NCBI RefSeq assembly: GCF_000018865.1
Contig: NC_010175.1
Location: 4,712,001-4,776,000 of the forward strand
Origin: Chloroflexus aurantiacus J-10-fl
Lineage (GTDB): Bacteria > Chloroflexota > Chloroflexia > Chloroflexales > Chloroflexaceae
Reading direction: 5' to 3'
DNA: 64,000 bases
In this document: positions 1-8,952 of the stretch, piece by piece
Layout of the letters: each line of letters starts with the position of its first letter
Position numbering within the stretch: the first letter of the stretch is position 1
Translations under genes and position numbers: made by a program
The notes under the pieces: model-generated
Database searches by the model: none
What the model saw: the letters and a program-made list of their open reading frames with translations, nothing else
Told to the model about the DNA's origin: nothing

Positions 1-791
1 AGATGCCCAAAGGTATCGTTGTATTGCTTGAAATGATCGACATCGATCAACAGCAGCGCCAGAGTTACCTGGTAACGCCGCGCCCGCTCAATCTCTTCGC
101 TGAGGCGCAACGCAAAGCCACGCCGGTTGAACACACCGGTCAACGGATCGGTGAGCGATTGCTGTTGTGCGGCTGCCAGTTTGTCTTCCAGACTCTGAAG
201 GTACGCATTCAGCGATAGATACTCCTGTTCGCGCTGTAGCAGACGCTGTTCGAGGCGCAACAGATCACGCCGGATTTCAAGCTGAGTCACAACCTGCCGT
301 GACAGTAAGCGCAGCATCTCAAGCTGTTCCGGCGAGAGCTGACGCGGCTGAAGATCGATAACACAAACCGTGCCAAGGGCATACCCGTGTGAAGTTACGA
401 GTGGCGCACCGGCGTAAAAGCGAATGTACGGTTCGCGGCGCACATAGGGATTGCTGGCAAAGCGCGGATCACGGGTTGCATCTGGCACTACCATCACGTG
501 ATCAGGATCATTGATTGTGAATGCACAAAACGTGAGAGTACGCTCGACTTCGCCATCGCTGAACCCCAACCGCGCCATCGACCACTGGCGATGGCGGTCA
601 ACCAGGTTCACCAGGGCAATCGGGGTCTGGCAGATGTACGCCGCGATGCGTACAATGTCCTCGAAGATCTGCTCAGGGAGTGTATCAAGGATCTGAAAGC
701 TCTCCAGTTCACGCAGGCGTTCTTCTTCATTCGGCGGGATTGGGGGTAGAACGATCTGATCATCGGTATTGTCTGGCTGTTCCTCAGTCAT
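1..791 (-). CDS. GAF-GGDEF protein, C-terminus cut by window edge
   Basis: Reading the minus strand from an ATG at 791 gives an open frame that runs off the window start, so the C-terminus is missing. Residues about 15-170 form a GAF-type sensor domain of the kind that often precedes GGDEF; it begins with the typical ERLRELESFQILDTLPEQ-like segment and includes LVNLVDRHRQW. A short coiled coil follows, then the start of a diguanylate cyclase domain (DPLTGVFNRRGF, then LLIDVDHFKQYNDTFGH). The GGDEF signature itself lies beyond the window, so catalytic competence cannot be judged. The start is supported by GAGGT eight bases upstream of the ATG. The likely role is cytoplasmic c-di-GMP synthesis controlled by a small ligand. 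The gene diverges from the ParA-like gene. Confidence 0.85.
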   Translation of the reverse strand, partial: MTEEQPDNTDDQIVLPPIPPNEEERLRELESFQILDTLPEQIFEDIVRIAAYICQTPIALVNLVDRHRQWSMARLGFSDGEVERTLTFCAFTINDPDHVMVVPDATRDPRFASNPYVRREPYIRFYAGAPLVTSHGYALGTVCVIDLQPRQLSPEQLEMLRLLSRQVVTQLEIRRDLLRLEQRLLQREQEYLSLNAYLQSLEDKLAAAQQQSLTDPLTGVFNRRGFALRLSEEIERARRYQVTLALLLIDVDHFKQYNDTFGH

Positions 792-924
792 CAGTTACAA
801 CCTCAGCGGGGGATAGACTGTCTCCTGTAGATATTGTATAAGAAAACACAAATGTGATCGAAAATCCAATTCTGTCACAATAATTGAAGGAACACCCGAT
901 TGAAGAACTTCATAGTGCCTCAGC

Positions 925-953
925 TTGACAAGCAATCGCTGCTCTACTACACT
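925..953 (+). promoter_or_regulatory. Sigma70-type promoter for the ParA-like gene
   Basis: A perfect -35 box TTGACA (925-930) is followed after 17 bases by TACACT (948-953). It lies 38 bases before the ParA-like start codon, in the 200-bp divergent intergenic region. The assignment rests on sequence match only. Confidence 0.55.
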
Positions 954-991
954 GGCAACGCATTAAAGAGCGTCAATATCAGGAGCAAGGC

Positions 992-1957
992 ATGGCGCGG
1001 ATCGTCGCCGTTATCAACTTGAAGGGTGGTATTGGCAAAACCACAACCGTCGTCAATGTCAGTGCCGGTCTGGCATTGAAAGGTGCGCGCGTCTTGCTCA
1101 TTGACATCGATGCCCAGGGCAACCTGGCGATGGCGCTCGGTGTCCAACCGCGCCGCACCCTTTACGAGGCGATTGTTGAACATAAGCCGCTCACCGATTT
1201 GCGCATCACTGCCCGTCCCAATCTCGATCTGGTTGCCGCAAACGAAACGCTGTTGCTGGCGCACCAGGCCATTGCCGGGCGTGCGGATTGGGTACGGGTG
1301 CTTGAACACCTGGTACGCCCGCTACGCAACGAGTACGACTTTATCTTCTTCGATTGCGGTGGCTCTCTCACTGTGCTCAATCAAAATGCGTTGATCGCAG
1401 CCACTGATGTGATTATCCCGACGACGGTTGAGCCGTTTGCGGTGAAAGGGCTGGAAAAGCTGATCGCTCAGATCGGTCGAGTGAAAGGTGGCACCGCCGT
1501 GGTGCGGGCCATCATCCCAACCATGGTAGACCCGCGTATGCGGCAATCGGTAGAACTGCTTGCCTACCTGAATCGCACCTACGGACGACTGGTTCTGCCA
1601 CCGGTGCGCGTGAATGTACGGCTCTCCGAAGCCTCTGCCGTTGGTAAGACGATCTACGAGCACGATCCTCGTTCACGCGGTGCTCTCGACTATGCCCAGA
1701 TTGTTGAACTATTGAGTAAGGATTGGGATTTTCGCCCGGCTCGCCTGGTTGCCACCCCAAACGCAGGACAATCGCCGACCGTATCGTCAGCGGCTTCACC
1801 ACTTGCACCATTGGTAACGGGGGGCGGAGAGGTACAAACCGACACCTGCCCCAACTGCAACCATCGGCTCCAGCGTGCTACCGTCGCCGGCTATCGTATT
1901 ACCTACTGCACCAACTGCCGGTATCGCCGGCAAGAGCTAATCCGTGGTGAACCGTAG
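992..1957 (+). CDS. Orphan ParA/Soj-family ATPase with C-terminal zinc ribbon
   Basis: This 321-residue P-loop ATPase belongs to the ParA/MinD group, which positions DNA or protein cargo inside cells. The deviant Walker A motif KGGIGKTT is at residues 11-18, the Walker A' segment LLIDIDAQGN at 35-44, and Walker B FIFFDCGG at 118-124. The last 40 residues are unusual: four cysteines (286, 289, 306, 309) form a CxxC-16-CxxC zinc ribbon after a low-complexity linker. That ribbon is not part of the standard ParA fold. The start is backed by AGGAGCAAGG just upstream. No ParB gene or parS-like site is visible nearby, so the cargo is unknown; a chromosome-partition role is less likely than a dedicated positioning role. 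Confidence 0.85.
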   Translation: MARIVAVINLKGGIGKTTTVVNVSAGLALKGARVLLIDIDAQGNLAMALGVQPRRTLYEAIVEHKPLTDLRITARPNLDLVAANETLLLAHQAIAGRADWVRVLEHLVRPLRNEYDFIFFDCGGSLTVLNQNALIAATDVIIPTTVEPFAVKGLEKLIAQIGRVKGGTAVVRAIIPTMVDPRMRQSVELLAYLNRTYGRLVLPPVRVNVRLSEASAVGKTIYEHDPRSRGALDYAQIVELLSKDWDFRPARLVATPNAGQSPTVSSAASPLAPLVTGGGEVQTDTCPNCNHRLQRATVAGYRITYCTNCRYRRQELIRGEP

Positions 1958-2061
1958 ATAACACCCATACCCACCCGGTACTACGAGTGATACGTTCACC
2001 AGCAAGCTCTGGCAATACCCCCTGACCGGACTGACGCCGGTAATAACATAGCGTACAGCAA

Positions 2062-3174
2062 TCACCGTCGATTATTCTGGCGAGAGTGGTCTGTGTGATG
2101 ATGCAAATCTTCAATCGCACCGGCCAGATCGCTGTATACATGGGTAATTGGCAGCTCAATACCTAGACTCACCATCGTCTGCGCAACTTCCGGGCGTACA
2201 CCGACCAGCACCACATCGGCACCCAACAGGCGAACACTTTGTACCAACTGAATCAATCCACCAGCCACCCCGGTATCGATGAATGGTACACCGGTGACAT
2301 CGAGAATTAACCAGCGTGCCCGTCGCTGTTCGACGGCAGTCAGGGCCTGTTGCTGAATGGTTGCCAGCCGTTCCTGATCAATCGTTCCTACTAATGGAAT
2401 AGCCAGCAGATCGGTTCCAGCCGGCAACACCGGAACACTCAGGTTCCGAATCACGTCACGTTGTGCAATTACCTCGGCGAGCAGGCGATCTTGTTGTAAA
2501 GTACGCTCCTCTAACTCGCTTAGCGCCTCCTGCAAGGCTTCTGTCTGTGCATCAACCCGTCGATCAAGCTCGTCGTTCAACAACCGCAACTGATCGGCAG
2601 TTTGCTTTGCCTGTTGGAGCGCCGCCTGCAACCGCCGATGAAGTGCCTCATTCCCGGCACTCTGCACAAAACTGACAATGCCGAGAAAGGCACAGAGCAA
2701 ACTCACAGGAATTAAAAAGTCGCGTGTGGTAAGGCTGAGTGGCGTCGGTTCGAGAAAAAAAGCAATACCTGCTAAACTGCATGCTGTAAGCAAGAAGACG
2801 AGGATCAGACTACGCAGACTTAAAACGGTTGCCGCCAGCACCAGAGGAACTGCCAGAAAAATGATTGTTAACCCATTGGGCGTAACAAACAGTGCGGCTA
2901 AAGTGCCGACCAGCGAGATCATGACCGTCAGCCATCCGGCAAGCTCAACAAAACCCCTAAACGTTATAAAGATCACAAAAATGTATAGAATAACACTGAC
3001 CGCAGAAGTAGCAAACAATCTTGTGACTTGAGAAAGATTAAACAGCAGCGAAATTACCACCACCAGGTTGATACCGAGCAAACCCAGCGCAATAACAATG
3101 ATATTTCGCCCACGCTGGCGTACCTCTTCATCAGGGTGACGGACATTGAGCAGGGTGCGTATCGAGTTGAACAT
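2062..3174 (-). CDS. Membrane-anchored RsbR-like STAS protein
   Basis: The start is chosen at 3174 (MFNSIRTLL) because this aligns with the starts of the paralogues at 39580 and 40801; the frame itself stays open upstream to 3249. The roughly 370-residue product has about six hydrophobic segments (residues 25-170), a coiled coil (about 185-245), then a STAS domain with LDVTGVPFIDT and LVGVRPEVAQT. STAS domains of the RsbR type scaffold stressosomes and are phosphorylated on Thr. The DVTGVP threonine is kept, while the position that is Thr in LTGIRPE-type RsbR proteins is Val here. No kinase domain is present, so it probably acts as a membrane sensor feeding a partner-switching pathway. It is one of four such genes in the window. 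It faces the ParA-like gene and diverges from the membrane gene at 3257. Confidence 0.8.
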   Translation of the reverse strand: MFNSIRTLLNVRHPDEEVRQRGRNIIVIALGLLGINLVVVISLLFNLSQVTRLFATSAVSVILYIFVIFITFRGFVELAGWLTVMISLVGTLAALFVTPNGLTIIFLAVPLVLAATVLSLRSLILVFLLTACSLAGIAFFLEPTPLSLTTRDFLIPVSLLCAFLGIVSFVQSAGNEALHRRLQAALQQAKQTADQLRLLNDELDRRVDAQTEALQEALSELEERTLQQDRLLAEVIAQRDVIRNLSVPVLPAGTDLLAIPLVGTIDQERLATIQQQALTAVEQRRARWLILDVTGVPFIDTGVAGGLIQLVQSVRLLGADVVLVGVRPEVAQTMVSLGIELPITHVYSDLAGAIEDLHHHTDHSRQNNRR

Positions 3175-3256
3175 AGAAACACCGTTGCTTGTATCTTTGA
3201 CCAGACAATGATTATAATAGGTTAACGGTTTTTTGACAACTTTCATCAATCGCAGT

Positions 3257-4498
3257 ATGTCAGATCAACCACAACCGATCCCGTTTCGATCTGTTTTGCC
3301 TTATCTTGGCGCAGCTATTGTCATGCTGACCGGGATAGGTCTCCTCGGCCTGATCCAGCAACGCCCCCTTATTGTCGGCCATGGCTTCCTACGCATTGAC
3401 GGCTTGAGTGCTCTGACAATGGTGCTGGCCGGTCTGATCGGGCTAACGGTTCCGCCTTCCTGGCGAAGAATAGGTCAACTGGGTGCGTTGTGCATCGCAC
3501 TCCTGAGCGGGCATCTGATCGGGCTGGCGCTGGGGTCGCTGATCGGGACGCTGCTGTCTGAAGACCGCCGCTATTACCTTAGCGGAGCAGGGATGGCTGC
3601 CGGCTATCTGCTGATCGGGGCCGGTGCCGATTCGTGGTGGCTCGAATTCAGTGGTACCGGTCTGAATAGTATCAGTTTCGTGCTGCTCCTGGCCGGCGCT
3701 GTGATCGCGGTGGGTGGTATCGAGACTATAAGCCGGCGTGAATCTCCTTTTGATCCACTGATCGCCTTGATCGGCTTGACTGCCCTGCTACGCCTGTACT
3801 CGGTTGGGCCGTGGAACCTGGGCTGGCAATTCGCGACCCTGCTGGCAGGTAGTGCCCTGGCGTTGGGGGCAGTGTGGCGTGCGGTTTCGGCTGAAGCAGC
3901 GCAGATCGCCGAGTCGTGGTTACAACGCGCTATCAGTGGTCTGGCGATGGTCGCGGTCGGATGCGCCACCCCAGCCGGCGTTGTGGCTGCCGGTCTGCTC
4001 TTACTCCATCTGGTTGTACGACGGTTGGGCAATCCAGTGTCCGGCACAGCGCCCTGGGCCGGCTGGATGTTGAGTGGAGCGGTACCGGGAACGCTGGGAT
4101 TTATCGCCTTCTGGTCGGTCAGTGCCGCTGCGATGGCCGCCAGGATTGCCGTGTTGGCGATTGTGGTCTGGACGGTTGCGTTGTTGCTTATCCTGGCTGC
4201 CGGCAGGAACATCGCTGGTCAGCATCACCAGCGGAGCAGTATCGTCGCGTTGATAAGTCTGGGCGGAGGACTTGCATCGCCGTGGCTGGCACGCTGGTTG
4301 TTGCGTCCGCTGAGCGATCATTTGCAAGGCGGGCTGACACCTTACGGGGCAATCGAGCCGTGGGGGTGGGCCGGTCTGCTGGCCCTCGATGCCGGATCAC
4401 GAACTGCTGCGACTGCACCCGGTCTGGCACTGCTGGCCCTGATCTGTTTGATCGGTGCTCTGGCCTGGCTGATGTTGCGCTGGCGGAGAGGTGTATGA
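3257..4498 (+). CDS. Polytopic membrane protein, complex-I/antiporter-like (NuoL/M/N type, divergent)
   Basis: This product of about 413 residues is almost entirely hydrophobic, with roughly 11-12 predicted membrane helices. The segment FLRIDGLSALTMVLAGLIGL near residue 48 resembles the early FRVDGLSA region of NuoL/HyfB/Mrp antiporter-type subunits. The conserved Lys/Glu proton-channel residues are not obvious, so this is a degenerate or remote member. The start at 3257 (MSDQPQP) is preferred over an upstream in-frame ATG at 3233, although neither has a strong SD. The stop overlaps the next start by four bases (ATGA), which indicates translational coupling. The function is not established; a subunit of a hydrogenase- or Mrp-like membrane complex is the best guess. 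Confidence 0.6.
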   Translation: MSDQPQPIPFRSVLPYLGAAIVMLTGIGLLGLIQQRPLIVGHGFLRIDGLSALTMVLAGLIGLTVPPSWRRIGQLGALCIALLSGHLIGLALGSLIGTLLSEDRRYYLSGAGMAAGYLLIGAGADSWWLEFSGTGLNSISFVLLLAGAVIAVGGIETISRRESPFDPLIALIGLTALLRLYSVGPWNLGWQFATLLAGSALALGAVWRAVSAEAAQIAESWLQRAISGLAMVAVGCATPAGVVAAGLLLLHLVVRRLGNPVSGTAPWAGWMLSGAVPGTLGFIAFWSVSAAAMAARIAVLAIVVWTVALLLILAAGRNIAGQHHQRSSIVALISLGGGLASPWLARWLLRPLSDHLQGGLTPYGAIEPWGWAGLLALDAGSRTAATAPGLALLALICLIGALAWLMLRWRRGV

Positions 4499-5199
4499 GT
4501 GATCTCCTCGGTGCTTTGGGTCAGGCCTGGCCACGGCTACTCCTCTATCCAGGTGGCCTCAGTGCAATGCTGGCCGTCGTTATGTTTGCTCGTCTGCGGG
4601 GTGTGACCATTACTCGCGACCGTCATATCACAACGCTCATCGACACCTTGCCGCCACTGTGCGTCCTCACACTTCTCCCACTGGCACCGGCAGCTTCATT
4701 TGCCTACGGTCTTGATCTGGCGACCACATTACTCTTGCTCATGTGGCCGGTTATGCACCAGGCCGCTCAGGAACGGCGTGATCCCCGCGACGTGATCAAT
4801 CAATATCTCCCCATCATCATGGCGGCCATGGTATTTGCCAGTATCACTAACACCCTCAGCCTCAGTGGCCTGCTCCGCTGGCCGGCAGAACCACTGCCGC
4901 AGATCGGTTACAGTCTGGGCATCGTGGCATGGTTTGTTGGATCATCTCAAATTATGTCAACAAGGCCCAATCTGGCAACCGCCTGTAGCGAGCTGGGGTT
5001 CGTGATGGTCGGTGTTTTGCCGCTGAGTGCTGGATTGCAGGCCCTGCCTGTTCCTGGCGAAATAGCGGGATGGGGAATTGTGTTCGCAAGTGTGGTTATC
5101 GCGATGGTTATCACCATCGGCGCCGGCTATCTTCCGCGCTGGATACGCTATCTGATAGCCGGTGCAACACTGCTGGCGAGTGGTCTGGCGATAGGATAA
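4495..5199 (+). CDS. Membrane protein coupled to the antiporter-like subunit, possibly NuoH-like
   Basis: The start ATG overlaps the upstream stop in an ATGA arrangement and is preceded by GGAGAGG, so this 234-residue protein is translationally coupled to the previous gene. It has about seven membrane helices. The early segment LLYPGGLSAMLAVVMFAR and the later SELGFVMVGVLPLSAG recall membrane arms of group 4 hydrogenase or complex I, but no diagnostic NuoH loop is visible. The two genes together look like a minimal or relic pair of membrane-arm subunits with no hydrophilic subunits nearby. The gene ends one base before the convergent gene at 5201. Confidence 0.55.
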   Translation: MSDLLGALGQAWPRLLLYPGGLSAMLAVVMFARLRGVTITRDRHITTLIDTLPPLCVLTLLPLAPAASFAYGLDLATTLLLLMWPVMHQAAQERRDPRDVINQYLPIIMAAMVFASITNTLSLSGLLRWPAEPLPQIGYSLGIVAWFVGSSQIMSTRPNLATACSELGFVMVGVLPLSAGLQALPVPGEIAGWGIVFASVVIAMVITIGAGYLPRWIRYLIAGATLLASGLAIG

Positions 5200-5200
5200 G

Positions 5201-5827
5201 CTATGCGGCATCGACCGAGCGATAACCACCATTCCCGTGTGGATGGAAGGTCTCACTCAGGTTCGCAATGATCGTGCGGGCCAGATTCATCTCCGAACGT
5301 AGAAGCTGGCGCAGGCTCTGTACATCCCGATCTTCCCACTGCTCAAACAGATCGACCATAGTCGAGCTAACCAACTGCACCGCTTCCAGCTCCACTTTTT
5401 GCCCAACAGGCTGGTAAATTCGGCGCACTTCAACCGATACCGACTCCATTTCCATCAAATCCGCCGGAAAGAGGCGCTCGAAAGCGCTGCGAACCGCACG
5501 TTGAAACATCCGCACCAGCTCAATATCGCTCCGATCACGATGGTTGACCAGGGTAACCGTGTACGTCAGCGTTAACTCAAGCGGGTCAGCCGGCAAATCG
5601 CGCCCTTCGCTAATTAATTGATGTACCGGTGACCAGGTAAAATTCAGCTCCAGCCACGGCGGCATCGTTGCCAGCGTCAACGGCTCGGCGTGTTCGGGAA
5701 AGAGTTCTATTTTACACGTGCGATCATGCGTTGCCGGGATGACGCTCTCTACCAGCGCATGTTCGTGCAGGCCAACACTCAGCCACGCATCTTCGAGCGC
5801 CATCACGAGATCGTCGTAGGTTACCAT
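5201..5827 (-). CDS. Conserved hypothetical protein
   Basis: I do not recognise this family. From the ATG at 5827, which sits eight bases after AAGGAG, the product is 208 residues. It is soluble and acidic, with no signal peptide and no membrane segment. An upstream in-frame GTG at 5836 overlaps the SD and is less likely. The first half looks beta-rich (LTLTYTVTLVNHRD); the second half is helical (FEQWEDRDVQSLRQLLRSEMNLARTI). It is convergent with the membrane pair and lies upstream of nothing on its own strand. No cysteine pairs or catalytic motifs stand out. Confidence 0.65.
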   Translation of the reverse strand: MVTYDDLVMALEDAWLSVGLHEHALVESVIPATHDRTCKIELFPEHAEPLTLATMPPWLELNFTWSPVHQLISEGRDLPADPLELTLTYTVTLVNHRDRSDIELVRMFQRAVRSAFERLFPADLMEMESVSVEVRRIYQPVGQKVELEAVQLVSSTMVDLFEQWEDRDVQSLRQLLRSEMNLARTIIANLSETFHPHGNGGYRSVDAA

Positions 5828-5938
5828 CAATGCCACTCCTTAAAGTTCGGTATCTAACCTCTTGATTGTACCGTAGTCTGACAACGATGGCAACCAGGGT
5901 GTAGCCGAAAAAGGTCGATCTCTTGTCTACGGCTACGT

Positions 5939-7171
5939 TCAGGCATTCAGCAAGTAGGTGATAATAGCTTGTGACTTACCTTTAGCACGCAGTTCACGAC
6001 GATTTGCCACTGGTATTGTCGCAGTAAGGTATTGTTGCGCTCGTTCGGAAATCAGAATTTCACCTGCCTGAGCGTGATTCTCGATTCGTTTGGCCGTATT
6101 TACAGTATCACCCATGGCATCGTAGAAACGCACGTTCGCACCACCCAGCAACCCTTCAACAACCGGACCAACGTCGATGCCAATCCCTACGCCAAGTTGT
6201 TTATCGGTCAAAAATCGATGGATTTCGTCGATCATCCTGTTCGCAGCGGCAATTGCTGCCTGGATGTGGGGAAAAATAGCCATGACTTCATCAGCCGTGA
6301 ATTTCCATTTGATTGCCGAGTGTTGGAGAAGAATCGACTCGGATCGACGATAATACTCATTGAGAAGATCAACTACTTCTTCAGGTGTATGAACTTCGCT
6401 CCAGGCAGTAAATCCCCGGATGTCCATAAACAAAATTGTTCGTTCACGACGTGTAGTTTGTAAAGCTGTTGGATCACTCAGGGATCGCACCAAAAGGTCT
6501 CTTCCAAGAAGCCATTCAGAATACGTTTTTAGCATCTGCGACGTATGCCGTAGCTTTTTCAGATAGGTATCAGCAGTAACATTAGCCAAACCAATACTTA
6601 AACCAATGATCATTACCGACATGCCAACAAACACATGGCTGGGATCGGCAAAGAACGACATTAACGACAGTGTCTGATCATGATTTACATGGGTTTCAAA
6701 TATTCCATACATAAAAAAGAGGATAGAGACACGAGTAGCATTTTCGATGATGGTAAATAGCGAAGAAAAGCGCGGCAGGTAAAGCTTTAATTCCTGCACA
6801 ATCCCAATCGCTATCGAAAAGAACCAATACGCCAGGTGGTTAGGCTCGGTAAAGAATTGGGCACCTTCCAGAGATGCTTCGATGAACGTATAAATAGCTG
6901 GCCCTATTAAATGTCCAAACAGTCGATGAAGCCGTTTTTCGGCCTGACAGGTTAGCCAATAGGCCTGTATAAGCGCAGCAACGATGATGATGTAAGGGTC
7001 TGATGATCGAAGATAGTCAAGGGGGTGCCCCATGAGCAATTCGTACAGGATATTGGTGATAGGAAAATACAATGTGTTGTTGAACAGCTCAAGTGCAAAT
7101 CGGGCACGAAACGTACCATAAATGCTCTCTTCAATGAGCGTGGGGGTTGACACGTGATGGAACGCTTTCAT
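5939..7171 (-). CDS. Membrane-bound class III adenylate/guanylate cyclase
   Basis: The start ATG at 7171 follows GGAGGTG; an in-frame GTG at 7186 overlaps that site. The product is about 410 residues. The N-terminal half carries around five or six hydrophobic helices (residues 35-200). The C-terminal catalytic domain (about 240-405) contains the first metal Asp in LFMDIRGFT, a second in KFTADEVMAIF, and the transition-state residues in GDTVNTAKRIE, so it appears active. The KFTADEV segment replaces the more usual KxxGDxxM(A/V). The likely role is cyclic nucleotide synthesis in response to a membrane signal. It sits at the 3' end of the redox operon (31 bases after the ferric-reductase-like gene), which suggests a link to respiratory or redox state. 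Confidence 0.85.
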   Translation of the reverse strand: MKAFHHVSTPTLIEESIYGTFRARFALELFNNTLYFPITNILYELLMGHPLDYLRSSDPYIIIVAALIQAYWLTCQAEKRLHRLFGHLIGPAIYTFIEASLEGAQFFTEPNHLAYWFFSIAIGIVQELKLYLPRFSSLFTIIENATRVSILFFMYGIFETHVNHDQTLSLMSFFADPSHVFVGMSVMIIGLSIGLANVTADTYLKKLRHTSQMLKTYSEWLLGRDLLVRSLSDPTALQTTRRERTILFMDIRGFTAWSEVHTPEEVVDLLNEYYRRSESILLQHSAIKWKFTADEVMAIFPHIQAAIAAANRMIDEIHRFLTDKQLGVGIGIDVGPVVEGLLGGANVRFYDAMGDTVNTAKRIENHAQAGEILISERAQQYLTATIPVANRRELRAKGKSQAIITYLLNA

Positions 7172-7201
7172 GGATGGCACCTCCACATCTAAAGGAAATG
7201 A

Positions 7202-7969
7202 TTACAATCGCTCTTTTTTCCTCAGCACCATCGTCACCAGCACCCGATAGATCGTCAGCAAGAGCACACTGCCGCCGCTCACCCAGTACCATCCGGTCAG
7301 GAGATCGGTATCGCTCCCACTGTACAGCGCGTGTAGGAGGCTGAGCAGCCAGATGACAAAACTGAGAAAATGGATCAGGCGCCACATCGTCTGTCCAATC
7401 CGCTGCCTGACGTAGAAACTGAAGGCAATGATGAACATACCGTACAGGGTCAGTTGTCCCAGGCCGACCCAGAGCGGTTCGTAGCCGGTGTACGCAAAAG
7501 GTACGAGTATTTGCGGCAGGGTGGCGCTGATATAGCGATCACCGAGCAGGATCAGGGCGTGAAAGATGGCGAAGGCCAATCCGAGCAGGCTGGTGTGTTG
7601 ATGGAGATCGAACGCCCCCGGCCCACCCGGCCACAAGCGCGCCATGCGATTGGTCATCAGCAGGCCAAAGATCATCGACAGCCAGAGCAACCCATACGCG
7701 ACCACCGCACTGCTGCGCGAGAGATACCAGTAGGCTTTCGGTTCATCACCCAATAGCGATGCGCTCAGGTTTGGTGCCCACGTGGGCAGGACGATCACCG
7801 CAGCAAAGGCACCCAGAATCGCACCGAGCAGCAGGGTCAACACCGCACCCAGCGGCATTGCCGGGGGGAGATTAGCGAGTTCGGTGATCGGTGTCACCAT
7901 CCGCGCAGGACGGCCAGGAGCCACCTTTTTGGCTTCTGTGAGTTCAGATGAGGAAGCTGGATTTGTCAT
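7202..7969 (-). CDS. Ferric-reductase-like transmembrane cytochrome
   Basis: The start at 7969 (MTNPASSSEL) has GAGGTG five bases upstream and gives 255 residues. There are about six membrane helices. Two helices carry pairs of histidines one helix-length apart (HQHTSLLGLAFAIFH and IHFLSFVIWLLSLLH), the arrangement that ligates two b haems in the ferric reductase/NOX/MsrQ fold. No NAD- or FAD-binding domain is fused, so it needs a separate electron donor. The gene lies 22 bases after apbE in the same operon, so flavin-dependent transmembrane electron transfer is a reasonable inference. It is unlikely to be MsrQ itself because no MsrP gene is present. Confidence 0.8.
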   Translation of the reverse strand: MTNPASSSELTEAKKVAPGRPARMVTPITELANLPPAMPLGAVLTLLLGAILGAFAAVIVLPTWAPNLSASLLGDEPKAYWYLSRSSAVVAYGLLWLSMIFGLLMTNRMARLWPGGPGAFDLHQHTSLLGLAFAIFHALILLGDRYISATLPQILVPFAYTGYEPLWVGLGQLTLYGMFIIAFSFYVRQRIGQTMWRLIHFLSFVIWLLSLLHALYSGSDTDLLTGWYWVSGGSVLLLTIYRVLVTMVLRKKERL

Positions 7970-7991
7970 GGAACACCTCACTAAGTTGATA

Positions 7992-8939
7992 CTAGAGGCT
8001 TGCAGCCGATTCAACAGCCGGACGCCAGCAGCAGCGGGTGAGGGTAGCAGTGCGTATCACTGTACCGTCGGTAGTTACCAGCAGGCCGGCGAGATCAGGT
8101 CGGGCATTCAACCAGCGCAAACCCTCGTCACTTCCGAGTATCACAACCATCTTCGCCGCCATCTCGGCAAGCGGCAGGCTGGACGCAATGACCGTGGCTG
8201 CCAGCACGTCGGTTTGCGCCGGTGCACCGGTACATGGGTCAATCACATGGTGCATCCAGCGCCCGTTGTGCTGCCAGCGCCGATAATCTATCCCCGATGT
8301 CGCAATTCCTCCGCGCCGAACCAGCAGCAGCTCGATGCCGGTATCAGGCTGCCGTGGATCGGCAATTTCTACCGGCCAGGGTGTACCATCGCGGCGCGGC
8401 CCGCTGAGTGCGATGTCACCACCGGCATCAACCAGGGAGGGAAAACGTTTTCCCAGCCGGCGCGCAACGATGGCCGCCGTCCAACCCTTGGCACTGCCAC
8501 CCAGATCAAGCTGTACCCCTGCCGGTAACGCGATGGTACGTCGGTAAGGATCACACGTGATACGCTGCCAGGAGGGGATCGCAACCGGGGTCTGAATAGA
8601 TTGCCTGTGCGATGCAATAAGCATACCGAAATCACGGTCATAGCCGGCCTCGATCAACGCTGCACCGACCGTTGGCGTCACCAGGCCCTGACTCAGACGG
8701 GCAATCCGCAGGGCGTGACAAACCGCCTGCCAGAGTGTCCGTCCAACCCGGCGCGGCCCTTGCCCGGCGGCACGGTTGAGTACACTCAATTCGCTCTGCG
8801 GACGAAACCGGCTGAGGATCTGCTCGTGGTGCAGAAAGATTTTTCGTGCCGATGTAAGCGCACTGCGGGCGGTTGGATCGGCACTATCCACGATAATGGT
8901 GATCGTCGAACCCATCGCCCGAAAACTGATCTGCTGCAT
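7992..8939 (-). CDS. apbE: FAD:protein FMN transferase (ApbE)
   Basis: This 315-residue protein matches the ApbE family, which attaches FMN covalently to Thr/Ser of target proteins using FAD and Mg2+. Visible family motifs are FRAMGSTI at the N-terminus, LDLGGSAKGW, VDAGGDIALSG, and HHVIDPCTGAPA followed by DVLAATVIA. There is no lipobox, so unlike many exported ApbE proteins this one lacks an obvious export signal. The gene lies between a Pro/Ala-rich anchored protein and a ferric-reductase-like cytochrome. No classical D-x-x-(S/T)-G-A-(S/T) target motif was seen in its neighbours. The nearest is DTQTGAIL in the PepSY protein, where the final Ser/Thr is Ile and which may simply be the normal PepSY ending. 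Confidence 0.9.
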   Translation of the reverse strand: MQQISFRAMGSTITIIVDSADPTARSALTSARKIFLHHEQILSRFRPQSELSVLNRAAGQGPRRVGRTLWQAVCHALRIARLSQGLVTPTVGAALIEAGYDRDFGMLIASHRQSIQTPVAIPSWQRITCDPYRRTIALPAGVQLDLGGSAKGWTAAIVARRLGKRFPSLVDAGGDIALSGPRRDGTPWPVEIADPRQPDTGIELLLVRRGGIATSGIDYRRWQHNGRWMHHVIDPCTGAPAQTDVLAATVIASSLPLAEMAAKMVVILGSDEGLRWLNARPDLAGLLVTTDGTVIRTATLTRCCWRPAVESAASL

Positions 8940-8952
8940 AGCTGTCTCCGTA

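Noticed and set aside
992-1957. Replication origin or partition locus
   Set aside because: Only a ParA-type gene is present. There is no parB, dnaA or dnaN, and no visible cluster of DnaA boxes or parS sites.
3916-4494. Upstream extension of the second antiporter-like gene
   Set aside because: The frame stays open upstream by chance within the previous gene. The ATGA overlap start at 4495 with an SD explains the protein, and the extension is arginine-rich and not membrane-like.
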